From Paraflavitalea pollutisoli (GTDB lineage Bacteria; Bacteroidota; Bacteroidia; Chitinophagales; Chitinophagaceae), in contig NZ_JARKMX010000008.1 in the NCBI RefSeq assembly GCF_029360705.1, positions 3,851,479-3,915,478 of the forward strand: a stretch of DNA of 64,000 nt, in the 5' to 3' direction. Each line of letters opens with the position of its first letter. Positions within the stretch are counted from its first letter, which is position 1. Under the pieces are notes generated by a model. That model did no database searches and was not told the DNA's origin. It was given only the letters and a program-made list of their open reading frames with translations. This document shows, one piece after another, positions 35,134 to 45,300 of this stretch. A program made the translations under genes and the position numbers.

Positions 35134-37176
35134 ATGCTGCAGAAAGAACTGAGCATCTACACCTTTAAGGACCTGCTGGAGCATTTCCCCTATCGTCATA
35201 TCGACAAAACCAAGATCAACCAGGTACGCGATATCAACCCGGCGACTGACTTTATCCAGCTGGCGGGCCGCATTACCAGTATGGGCATCATGGGCGAAAA
35301 ACGCAGCAAAAGGCTGGTCGCCGAACTCCGGGACCGCTCGGGTACGGTAGAACTGACCTGGTTTCAGGGTATTCCCTGGATACAAAAAATGCTGGTGGTG
35401 GGCCAGGCCTACCAGGTATATGGTAAAGTGAACTTTTTTCAGGGTACGCCCCAGCTCACCCACCCCGAGATCGAGTCGCTGACGGAAGAAAACCCGGCGG
35501 CCGCCCGCAACTTCCTGGAGCCGGTGTATTCCACCACCGAAAAGCTGAAAGCCCGCGGCCTTGGCGCCCGGCAGATCGCCAACCTCACCAAAGCGCTTTT
35601 TCTGCAGGTGAAAGAGAAAGACCTGCCGGAAAACCTGCCCGAGTATGTCACCAAACCCCTGCAACTGGTACCCCGGTTCCAGGCCTTGACCCATATCCAT
35701 TTCCCGCCTTCCGTAGAAGCCTGGGAACAGGCCATGAACCGCCTGAAATTTGAAGAGTTCTTCATCGCCCAGTTAAGGATGCACCTGGTGAAAGCCAAAC
35801 GCCACCGCTATTCCCAGGGAGTGGTATTTCGACAGGTGGGCGAGATCTTCAATACGTTTTACGAGAAACACCTGCCCTTCGAGCTCACCGGGGCTCAAAA
35901 GCGGGTGATCAAAGAGATCCGGAAAGATACCGGCAGCGGCCGCCAGATGAACCGCCTGCTGCAGGGCGATGTAGGTAGCGGCAAGACCATTGTGGCGCTA
36001 CTTGTGATGCTGCTGGCGGCAGACAACGGCTACCAGAGCTGCCTGATGGCGCCTACCGAGATCCTTGCCCGCCAACACTTTGCGGGTTTACAGCAATTGT
36101 TGGATGGACTGCCTGTCAACATCCGCATCCTGACCGGTACCACCAAAGCCGCCGAACGGCGCGACATCTTTAAAAAACTCGCCTCCGGCGAGATACAGAT
36201 CATCGTAGGCACCCATGCCCTGCTGGAAGACCCCGTGGTTTTCAATAACCTGGGGCTATCCATCGTCGATGAGCAACACCGTTTTGGGGTGGCACAACGG
36301 GCCAAATTGTGGGCCAAAGCCACCATACCACCGCACAACCTGGTGATGACCGCCACCCCCATCCCGCGTACACTGGCCATGACGGCCTACGGCGACCTGG
36401 ATTACAGTGTGATGGACGAATTACCGCCCAACCGTAAACCTATTTTAACCGTACATCGTTATGACACCGCACGCAGTCAGGTGATGGGTTTTATCAAGGC
36501 AGAGATCGAGCTGGGACGGCAGTGTTATATCGTATTTCCACTCATTGAAGAATCGGAGAAGCTCGATTATGAGAACCTGATGAAAGGATACGAAAATGTG
36601 CAGGCCTATTTTCCCGAGCCTAAATACTGGATCAGCATGGTGCATGGCCGCCAACCCACGGATGTCAAGAATACCAACATGCAACGATTTGTGGCCAACG
36701 ACACTCAGATCATGGTCGCCACCACGGTGATCGAAGTGGGGGTAAATGTGCCGAATGCCAGTGTGATGGTGATCGAAAACGCCGAGAAATTTGGTCTCTC
36801 TCAGTTGCACCAGTTGCGTGGCCGGGTAGGCCGGGGAGCCGAAAAGAGCTTTTGCATATTGTTAACAAGCACGAAACTCAATAACGACGCGAAGGAACGG
36901 ATCAAGACGATGTGCGAAACGACCGATGGTTTCAAAGTGGCGGAAAAAGACTTAGCATTGCGGGGACCAGGCGACATAGAAGGAACGAGACAAAGTGGTA
37001 TGCTGAACTTTAAACTGGCCAGCATTGTAGAAGACCGGGAGTGGCTTGAAGCAGCCAGGGCCGTTGCGGAAAAGATCGCCGACAACGACCCAGAACTGGA
37101 AGCACCGGAAAATGCCATACTCAAAGAGTACCTGCAATCGCTGCGCGGCAAAACAGCCTGGAGCAAAATTTCGTAA
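35134..37176 (+). CDS. recG: ATP-dependent DNA helicase RecG (true start lies upstream)
   Basis: Branch-migration helicase that processes stalled forks and Holliday junctions. From its first ATG it has 680 aa. Motifs are Walker A QGDVGSGKT, DEQHRFGVAQRAKL (motif II), TATPIPRTLA (III), and the C-terminal QLRGRVGRG. The conserved wedge-domain start, PIEYLKGVGPQRAEML, is encoded in frame upstream (35092-35139), so the ATG at 35134 is too late. No ATG, GTG or TTG lies in that frame back to a stop at 34915-34917. The real start is probably a rare codon such as ATT 35056. Confidence 0.92.
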   Translation: MLQKELSIYTFKDLLEHFPYRHIDKTKINQVRDINPATDFIQLAGRITSMGIMGEKRSKRLVAELRDRSGTVELTWFQGIPWIQKMLVVGQAYQVYGKVNFFQGTPQLTHPEIESLTEENPAAARNFLEPVYSTTEKLKARGLGARQIANLTKALFLQVKEKDLPENLPEYVTKPLQLVPRFQALTHIHFPPSVEAWEQAMNRLKFEEFFIAQLRMHLVKAKRHRYSQGVVFRQVGEIFNTFYEKHLPFELTGAQKRVIKEIRKDTGSGRQMNRLLQGDVGSGKTIVALLVMLLAADNGYQSCLMAPTEILARQHFAGLQQLLDGLPVNIRILTGTTKAAERRDIFKKLASGEIQIIVGTHALLEDPVVFNNLGLSIVDEQHRFGVAQRAKLWAKATIPPHNLVMTATPIPRTLAMTAYGDLDYSVMDELPPNRKPILTVHRYDTARSQVMGFIKAEIELGRQCYIVFPLIEESEKLDYENLMKGYENVQAYFPEPKYWISMVHGRQPTDVKNTNMQRFVANDTQIMVATTVIEVGVNVPNASVMVIENAEKFGLSQLHQLRGRVGRGAEKSFCILLTSTKLNNDAKERIKTMCETTDGFKVAEKDLALRGPGDIEGTRQSGMLNFKLASIVEDREWLEAARAVAEKIADNDPELEAPENAILKEYLQSLRGKTAWSKIS

Positions 37177-37356
37177 ATTACCGGCAGGGCACCATCAATA
37201 ACCGACGACCAATATTCCATGAAAAACGGCTACTCTTTAACACAGCCCACCGATCAACCGATCACACTGCTTAAAATGGTATTATAATCATGCACACGGC
37301 CATCATGGACCGGCAGGCTATGATATTATATTCAGTAATTTGTAAAAAATAATTCT

Positions 37357-40300
37357 TTGGGTAGGAAAAGTTTGATAGTTACCGTGCTTTTGTTGGCTGC
37401 CACCCTCCGGACCTTTGCACAGGATGGCAACGAGGCGTTCGACTTCACGGAAAATAAAGGACAGTGGGACAAACAGGTTCGGTACAGAGGCGACGTACCC
37501 GCGGGTGCCTTCTATCTCCACAACAACGGCTTTACCGTAGTACAGCACAATGGCGATGACCTCGACAATTTCTTCCATCGCCATCACCTGTTTACCCCCG
37601 TCGACGGCAGCGGTAAACCGGGCCGCCCCGACCGCGGTCCCAACAAGCCGGGCAAACCTGGCGAGCCAGGCACCCCACCTACCATCCCCCCACCTACCCC
37701 CATTCGCTCCCATGCTTACCGGGTGTACTTTGTAGGGGCCAATGAGAACAGCCAGTTTCAACCCGATAAACAGGTACAAACCACCACGAGTTATTTCATC
37801 GGCAACGATCCGTCCAAATGGGCCGTCAATGTACCCGTTTTTCAGGCAGTCCTGTACAAAGACATTTACCCCAATATCGATATCCGTTACTACTCGGCGT
37901 ATGGACGTCTCAAGTATGATATCATCGTGCACCCCGGCGGTGACCCCAGCAAGATCGTGATGCGGTATGAAGGGGCAGAAAAATTGTCGATCAAAAAGAA
38001 CGAGCTGATCATCAAAACATCGGTCGGTGATCTCAAGGAAATGTATCCTTATTCGTACACCTTCGACATGACCAATGGCAAAAAAGAGATTCCCTGCGAG
38101 TATGTACTCGATGGCAATACCGTACGGTTTAAACTGACCAGCTATTCCAAAACGGCTACGCTGGTGATCGACCCTACCCTGGTGTTCTGTTCCTTTACCG
38201 GCAGTGCTGCCAACCAATATGGGTATACAGCCACGCCAGGCCCCGATGGTTCGCTCTATTCCGGCGGTATTGTATTTGGTCAGGGATTTCCTACTACCCC
38301 GGGCGCCTATCAATCTGGCTTCGGTGGCGGCGACAACATCTCCGAGTTGGGCGGAATCGATATGGGCATCTTCAAGTTTACTCCGAATGGCCGGCGTGCC
38401 TACGCCACCTACCTGGGTGGCAACCGCAACGACTATCCACACAGTCTTATCTGCGACCCCCAGGGTAACCTGGTGGTGATGGGTAAAACCTATAGCACCA
38501 ACTTCATGGGCAGTGTAGTAGGTCCTGGTGGCGGATCTGATATTGCGTTGGTCAAGCTGAACGCCACCGGTACCAATATCATCGGAGCCCTGCGCATCGG
38601 TGGTACCGGCAATGATGGTATCAACATCGGCGATCAGATACAGGGTAACGTGAGCCGGGGAGCTACCTTTCGTTTTTATGGCGATGATTCGCGCAGCGAA
38701 GTGATCCTCGACGGCGCCAACAATATTTACGTGGCAGCCCAAACCCAGTCTACCGGCAGCGCCGGCGGCTTCCCCGTAACTACCGGTGCGTTCCAGACCA
38801 ATCCCGGCGGCGCGCAAGATGGTGTGGTCATGAAGATCAACCCCAACTGTAACAACGTACTGTGGGCGAGCTTCCTGGGTGGTAGCGGTGACGACGGTGC
38901 TTTTGTGCTGTCGCTGAATCCTGTCAACAACGAATTGTATGTGGGCGGTGCTACGACCAGCACTAATTTTCCACCGGCGAATAAACCAGGCGTTTACCAG
39001 AGCGGCTTCCAGGGTGGTATCGCCGATGGCTTCATCTCCCGCATCTCCAATAACGGCAGTACACTGCTCAACACGACTTACCTGGGCACCGGTTCATTCG
39101 ATGCCGTATACGGACTGAAATTCGACCGGGCTGGTAACCCTTATGCGATGGGCGTTACAGAAGGCGCGTGGCCGGTACAGAACGCCGCTTACAGCATTGC
39201 CAACTCCAAACAGTTTATTGTAAAAATGCGTCCCGACCTTTCGGGCCTCACGTATTCTACCGTCTTTGGCAATGGATCTGCCACGCCCAATATTTCGCCG
39301 GTCGCCTTCCTGGTAGACCGTTGTGAGAATGTCTATATCTCCGGATGGGGTGGATGGATACAAGCCGGCCAGGATCCCTTTCAGATGGGCGGCCTGGGCA
39401 ATATGCCCCTCTCGACCGATGCCATCAAAAAAACAACCGATAACCGCGATTTCTATTTCATTGTTATCAAGCGGGATGCTTCCGAGTTGATGTATGCCAC
39501 CTATTTTGGCCAAAGCGGCGGAGAAGGTGAGCACGTGGACGGTGGTACCAGCCGGTACGATGAACAAGGGGTAATCTACCAGGCCATCTGCGCCAATTGC
39601 TTTGGCGCCCGCGCCGGCAATATCACCCAATCTTTTCCTACTACACCAGGCGTGTGGGCCGAAAGGAATGGCAGCCGGGATTGTAACCTGGCCGCCGTGA
39701 AGATCGCTTTCAACTTTGCCGGTGTGGCCTCGGGCCCCAGGGCTTATTTCAACAACCGGTTGGATACCGTAGGTTGTGCCCCGTTTACCGTCGACTTCCG
39801 CGATACGGTACGTAATGCCGTCAAATACGAGTGGGATTTTGACGGGGACGGCAATACCGACCTCACCACCGATACTTACAACGCCTCCTATACCTTCAAC
39901 AATATCGGCAATTACCGTGTACGCCTGATTGCGATCGACGAAAGCACCTGTAACCAGCGCGATACCGCTTATGTCACCATCCGTGTACGGAATGACGAAG
40001 CCAAGATCGCCTTCGATGCGGTGAAGGATGGTCCCTGCGAATCGCTTGGCTTCCGGTTCATCAACCACTCCACCGCACCTGCTTCCAAACCTTTTGGCCC
40101 CACACCATTTGCCTGGGATTTTGGCGATGGCAGTCCGCAGGTGATCACCGGTACCGATCCGGTTACCCACCTGTTCCCGGCTCCTGGTTCTTACCCCATC
40201 AAACTCATACTGCTCGATACGAACTATTGCAATGGCGGCGACTGGGAAGAAATAAAGCTGGGCGTAGTGGCCAATGTAGAAGCACGGGTTGAAACACCGG

Positions 40301-41049
40301 CACAGGGTTGTGCCCCCTATGATGCCTTCTTCAACAACACCTCGCTGGGTGGGCATGATTATTTATGGGATTTTGGTGATAACAGTCCCAAATCACCTGA
40401 AATGAGCCCTATTCACCGATACGACCAGGTAGGTGATTACAATGTACGGTTGATCGTATGGGATTCCAATACGTGTAACAAGGTGGACACATTCGACTTC
40501 TCCATTTCGGTGCGACAAAAGCCCACCGCGCTGTTCAGTTTCACCCCGGCAACACCCGAGGTCAACAAGCCTACCACCTTTATCAATAATTCATCGATCG
40601 ATGCCAACCTGTTTCGCTGGGATTTTGGTGATGGCGATACGCTGATCAACCGCAACCGGCTGGATAATGTACAGCATCAGTTCAACGCAACCGGTGAGTT
40701 CAAGGTATTGCTGATCGCCTATAATGCGGATGGCTGTTCCGATACGGCACGAGCCACGGTACAATCGCTCATCGACCCGTTGCTCGATGTGCCCAATGCC
40801 TTTACACCGGGTAGGGGCAACCGTACGAGTATCGTAAAAGTACTCGGCTTCGGTATCGAAAAGATGACCTGGCGCATTTATAACCGTTGGGGACAAAAGG
40901 TATTCGAGACCACGGACCGGCGTGCCGGCTGGGATGGTTTTTACCAGGGTAAGCTGCAGCCAATGGATGTGTACAGCTATACACTCGATGTGGTATTCAC
41001 CGATGGCAGACCGCTGCGCAAAACCGGTGACATCACTTTGATCAGGTAA
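37357..41049 (+). CDS. Giant T9SS type-B surface protein with SBBP and PKD repeats (copy 1)
   Basis: Protein of 1,230 aa. The start is TTG 37357, which opens a signal peptide (KSLIVTVLLLAATLRTFAQ); no ATG or GTG lies between it and an upstream stop. Residues ~27-280 are a DUF7948-type domain (FDFTENKGQWDKQVRY). A Gly/Pro/Lys linker is inside it (near 90-115). Beta-propeller-like SBBP repeats cover ~290-780. Four PKD domains follow (WDFDGDG, WDFGDGS, WDFGDNS, WDFGDGD). Residues ~1138-1230 are the gliding-motility type-B sorting domain (DVPNAFTPGRGNRTS, WRIYNRWGQKVFET). It is predicted to be T9SS-secreted. Its paralog lies at 42367, with a PorP/SprF gene between. Confidence 0.9.
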   Translation: MGRKSLIVTVLLLAATLRTFAQDGNEAFDFTENKGQWDKQVRYRGDVPAGAFYLHNNGFTVVQHNGDDLDNFFHRHHLFTPVDGSGKPGRPDRGPNKPGKPGEPGTPPTIPPPTPIRSHAYRVYFVGANENSQFQPDKQVQTTTSYFIGNDPSKWAVNVPVFQAVLYKDIYPNIDIRYYSAYGRLKYDIIVHPGGDPSKIVMRYEGAEKLSIKKNELIIKTSVGDLKEMYPYSYTFDMTNGKKEIPCEYVLDGNTVRFKLTSYSKTATLVIDPTLVFCSFTGSAANQYGYTATPGPDGSLYSGGIVFGQGFPTTPGAYQSGFGGGDNISELGGIDMGIFKFTPNGRRAYATYLGGNRNDYPHSLICDPQGNLVVMGKTYSTNFMGSVVGPGGGSDIALVKLNATGTNIIGALRIGGTGNDGINIGDQIQGNVSRGATFRFYGDDSRSEVILDGANNIYVAAQTQSTGSAGGFPVTTGAFQTNPGGAQDGVVMKINPNCNNVLWASFLGGSGDDGAFVLSLNPVNNELYVGGATTSTNFPPANKPGVYQSGFQGGIADGFISRISNNGSTLLNTTYLGTGSFDAVYGLKFDRAGNPYAMGVTEGAWPVQNAAYSIANSKQFIVKMRPDLSGLTYSTVFGNGSATPNISPVAFLVDRCENVYISGWGGWIQAGQDPFQMGGLGNMPLSTDAIKKTTDNRDFYFIVIKRDASELMYATYFGQSGGEGEHVDGGTSRYDEQGVIYQAICANCFGARAGNITQSFPTTPGVWAERNGSRDCNLAAVKIAFNFAGVASGPRAYFNNRLDTVGCAPFTVDFRDTVRNAVKYEWDFDGDGNTDLTTDTYNASYTFNNIGNYRVRLIAIDESTCNQRDTAYVTIRVRNDEAKIAFDAVKDGPCESLGFRFINHSTAPASKPFGPTPFAWDFGDGSPQVITGTDPVTHLFPAPGSYPIKLILLDTNYCNGGDWEEIKLGVVANVEARVETPAQGCAPYDAFFNNTSLGGHDYLWDFGDNSPKSPEMSPIHRYDQVGDYNVRLIVWDSNTCNKVDTFDFSISVRQKPTALFSFTPATPEVNKPTTFINNSSIDANLFRWDFGDGDTLINRNRLDNVQHQFNATGEFKVLLIAYNADGCSDTARATVQSLIDPLLDVPNAFTPGRGNRTSIVKVLGFGIEKMTWRIYNRWGQKVFETTDRRAGWDGFYQGKLQPMDVYSYTLDVVFTDGRPLRKTGDITLIR

Positions 41050-41162
41050 ACAAAAACAGGCAATAAAACGTAGGTAAGCCAACCGCGACCGCCGATAAAA
41101 ACGTATATTAGATAACAGCCTTCGCCCAGCTATCAGGGATTCGATATATAAAAATTACGACT

Positions 41163-42257
41163 ATGTGTGACCAATGTGAGATGCACCAGGAAGTAGCGGA
41201 GAAATCTGCCGGGGCTCCTTCATTTTATTTACGGACTGCCCTGCTTTTTGTGTTGTGCGGGTTAAGTTTTGCCCGAACGGCACACGGACAGGATTTGCAC
41301 TTCTCACAATGGTTCAATACCCCATTGCTGACCAATCCGGCCAATACCGGGTTTATTCCGGATGCCGACTACCGCCTGGGCGCCAATTACCGTAACCAGT
41401 GGTCTACTGTGATGACGGTACCTTATAAAACGATGAGCATTTGGGGCGATGCCCAGGTATTCCGCGACCGCATCGAAAGTGGCTGGCTGGGCTTGGGAGG
41501 TGTCATTTTGCGTGATGTTGCCGGCTCCAGCCAGTTGACCTCAACCAAGATCTATGCTTCGGCAGCTTATCACCAGATGCTCGGTATTGCACATTTGATC
41601 TCCGCCGGCTTCAATGTGGGCTGGGCCAACAAACGCATCAATGTGGCTGCGCTCAAGTTTCCCGATCAGTTTGACGGTAAATTCTTCGACTCCAACTTCC
41701 CGTCGGACGGGATACCGGAAGCTACCAATATTAATTACTTCGATGTACAGTTGGGGGTGAACTATGCGTTCTTCCCTTCCGACAAGATCTATATCAATGG
41801 TGGGCTCAGTGCCATGCACATCAACCGCCCACGTGAATCTTTTTTCAATACCGACCCTACGGGTTATGACTCCAGGATCTCTCCCCGCTACAATGGCTTT
41901 GTCAATGCCAGCCTGAAGGTAACAGACGATGTGATCATCAATCCCATGGCTTATTACAGCATGCAGGCCAAGTCCAACGAACTGGTGGCAGGCGGCTATG
42001 CTCAATACAATTTGTCGGGCGAAGGTGGTGCCATGCAGGTATTGGGCGGGCTGTATTACCGGGCCGGAGATGCCTTTGTTCCGATGATCGGCTTTGAATA
42101 CAAAAATATTCGGCTTACATTCACTTACGATGCAACTACTTCCTCTCTAAAACAATATAATGGCAGCCGGGGTGCGTATGAATTTGCGCTGACACACCGG
42201 GGCTTTTATGATGAATACAATGGCGACAAGCGTCAATCGCTTTGTCCCACGTTCTAA
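41163..42257 (+). CDS. PorP/SprF-family outer-membrane protein
   Basis: Protein of 364 aa of the type IX secretion-associated PorP/SprF family: DLHFSQWFNTPLLTNPANTGF at about 44-64 is the family signature. A beta-barrel follows to the end. Family members accompany type-B T9SS substrates and are thought to help anchor or export them, and here the gene lies between two such substrates. The N-terminus is unusual: about 22 residues including MCDQCEMHQ precede the hydrophobic signal core (TALLFVLCGLSFARTAHG). Confidence 0.9.
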   Translation: MCDQCEMHQEVAEKSAGAPSFYLRTALLFVLCGLSFARTAHGQDLHFSQWFNTPLLTNPANTGFIPDADYRLGANYRNQWSTVMTVPYKTMSIWGDAQVFRDRIESGWLGLGGVILRDVAGSSQLTSTKIYASAAYHQMLGIAHLISAGFNVGWANKRINVAALKFPDQFDGKFFDSNFPSDGIPEATNINYFDVQLGVNYAFFPSDKIYINGGLSAMHINRPRESFFNTDPTGYDSRISPRYNGFVNASLKVTDDVIINPMAYYSMQAKSNELVAGGYAQYNLSGEGGAMQVLGGLYYRAGDAFVPMIGFEYKNIRLTFTYDATTSSLKQYNGSRGAYEFALTHRGFYDEYNGDKRQSLCPTF

Positions 42258-42366
42258 CGGATCGTACACAACATTCGGCGTTTCAGGATCTATCCAAATA
42301 GTTTGATCAACGGCTGGTAGCACCCGCCATTGGTTATTCTTTTGTGTACTATTAAAGCATTGCCAC

Positions 42367-45300
42367 TTGGACTGGAAAAAGCTTATAGTGATTCCCATCC
42401 TTCTCGCTACCCTGCAACTGATGGCGCAGGGCGGTGCGGCTTCCTTTGAGTTTACGGAAAACAAAGGACAGTGGGAGCCACAGGTACGCTTCAAGAGTAC
42501 GCTTTCGACCGGCGCTTTTTTCCTGCAGCAGAATGGCTTTACCGTGGTACAACACAATGGCGATGATCTTTCCTTTTTCTTCGACCGCAACCACGTAGGA
42601 GAAGACGCCGCCCATGGCCGCGGACGCCCCGACCGGGGGCCCAACAGCCGGCCCACGCCTCCACCGGCCAACCCCACTGCTATCCGGTCGCATGCCTACC
42701 GGGTACAATTCCTGGGTGCCAATGAACAGGCCCTGGCCATTCCTGAAAAACAGGTACCCACCCAGGTCAGCTATTTTATTGGCAATGATCCCGCACAATG
42801 GGCCACCAACGTACCGGTATACCAGGCAGTGGTCTATAAAGACATTTATCCCCATATCGATATCCGTTATTACTCCGACAACGGGCAGCTGAAGTACGAC
42901 CTGGTGGTACGTCCCGGGGGCGATCCATCACAAATCGCCATGAACTATGAAGGCGTAGACAAGCTGCTGGTAAAAAATGAGGAACTGATCATCCGCACCT
43001 CTGTAGGCGACCTGAAAGAACTGTATCCCTATTCTTATTCGTTCAGTATGGAAGAAGGGAAGAAAGAAGTAGCCTGTGCGTACCGGCTATCCGGCAACAC
43101 CATCCGCTTTCAGGTAGGTGCTTATGCGAAGAACAGCACACTGGTCATCGACCCCACACTGGTCTTCTGCTCTTTTACCGGCAGTGCCGCTGACCAGTAT
43201 GGTTATACGGCCACACCTGGTCCAGATGGCTCCCTCTTCTCTGGCGGCATCGTATTCGACAAAGGCTTTCCTGTTACCACGGGTGCTTACCAGGTGGATT
43301 TCCAGGGTGGCTCGGGCAGCGGTAAAGGCGTGGATATGGGCATCTTCAAATTCTCGCCCAATGGCCAACGCATGTACGCCACCTACCTGGGTGGCAATGG
43401 AAACGACTATCCCCATAGCCTGATGTGTGATCCACAAGGCAACCTGGTCATTATGGGCAAAACTTTTTCCAGCAACTACCCGGGCACCCTGAAAGGCAAA
43501 GGGGGCGGATCGGATATTGCCGTTACCAAGCTCAATGCTGGCGGTACCGCCCTGATCGGTTCGCTGCGCATTGGTGGCACTGGTAATGATGGCGTCAATA
43601 TCAAAGACCAGCTGGGTGCCTCGATGTCGCCCAATGCCACTTTTCGCTTTTACGGTGATGATTCGCGTAGTGAAGTGATCCTCGACAGAGCCAATAACAT
43701 TTATGTAGCGGCACAATCCCAATCGTCGGGCACGAATGATGGCATGCCGGTTACCACGGGTGCATTTCAGATCAACAACCGCGGCGGGCAGGATGGCACG
43801 ATCATCAAGATCAACCCCAGCTGTACGGATATCACCTGGTGCAGTTACCTGGGCGGCAGTGGTACGGATGGCGCTTTTGTGATTGCCATCAACCCGGCCA
43901 ACGAGGACATCTATGTAGGCGGCGCTACTACGAGCGAAGACCTGCTGCCGGCCAACAAGCCCGGTGTATACCAGGCTGCTTTCCAAAAAGGGGGTACCGA
44001 TGGTTTTGTATCGCGCATCTCCAATGATGGTACTACGCTCATCAACACGACTTATATGGGTACCGGTTCGTTTGATGCGGTGTATGGGCTAAAATTCGAC
44101 CGGCACAATATTCCTTATATCATGGGCGTCACGGAAGGTGCCTGGCCCGTGATCAATGCCAATTATAAAATCGCCAATTCAAAACAGTTCATCGCGAAGC
44201 TGCAGCCTGATCTGTCGGGCTTCATCTATTCTACTGTATTTGGCAATGGATCGGCCAAGCCCAATATTTCGCCCGTAGCCTTCCTTGTAGACCGTTGCGA
44301 AAACGTGTATATATCCGGATGGGGCGGCTGGCTGGTACCCAACCCCAACAGTGCCAATATGGATGGCATTGCCAATATGCCCATCACCCCGGATGCCATC
44401 AAGAAAACGACCGACAACCGTGACTTCTATTTCATCGTGATCAAGAAAGATGCAGAGGGTTTACTGTATGGAAGTTATTTTGGACAGACGGGTGGATTTG
44501 GAGAGCACGTCGATGGTGGTACCAGCCGTTATGATGAGCAGGGAGCGATATATCAGGCGGTGTGCGCCAACTGCGGCGGATCGCGCGATTACAATATCAG
44601 CCAATCCTTCCCGACTACACCGGGCGTATGGGGCCCCGTCAATGGCAGCCGGGAATGTAACCTGGCCGCCATCAAGATCGCTTTCAACTTTGCCGGTGTG
44701 GCCTCGGGCCCCAAGTCTTATTTCAATAACCTGCCCGACACGATGGGCTGTGTGCCTTTCACCGTTCAATTCAAAGACACGGTACGCAATGCCACTTCGT
44801 ACGAATGGGATTTCAACGGAGATGGTGTCAACGACCTCAACACGGCCACCTTCGATGCCAGCTATACCTTCGGCGCAGTAGGCACATACCGGGTAAGGTT
44901 GATCGCCATCGATCCCAGCACCTGCAATGAGCGGGATACGGCGTATGTAACCATCCGTGTGCGGGATGATCCTGCGCATATCGACTTCACGGCCTTGAAG
45001 GATGGTCCGTGTGAATCGCTGGCCTTCCTGTTTACCAATACTTCCACGCATCCGCCGCCACCGGGTAAACCTTTTGGCCCCAACAGCTTTGCCTGGGATT
45101 TTGGCGACAATACGCCCATTACCCCCACGGGCACGGCACCGGTTACACACCAATACCTGGCGCCCGGTACTTACCCGGTACGCCTGATCCTGCTGGATAC
45201 GAACTACTGCAACCAGGGCGACTGGAAGCCACTCAAACTGGGTGTAGTGGCCAATGTAGAAGCCAGGGTGGAGACGCCACGCATGGGTTGCGCTCCCTAT

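Noticed and set aside
37219-37287. 22-codon frame (MKNGYSLTQPTDQP...) before the first giant gene
   Set aside because: Too short, no ribosome-binding or conservation evidence available from one sequence.
37318-38817. 499-codon minus-strand frame inside the first giant T9SS gene
   Set aside because: Complementary to a gene with signal peptide, SBBP and PKD domains. Long antisense frames are expected in this GC-rich repetitive code.
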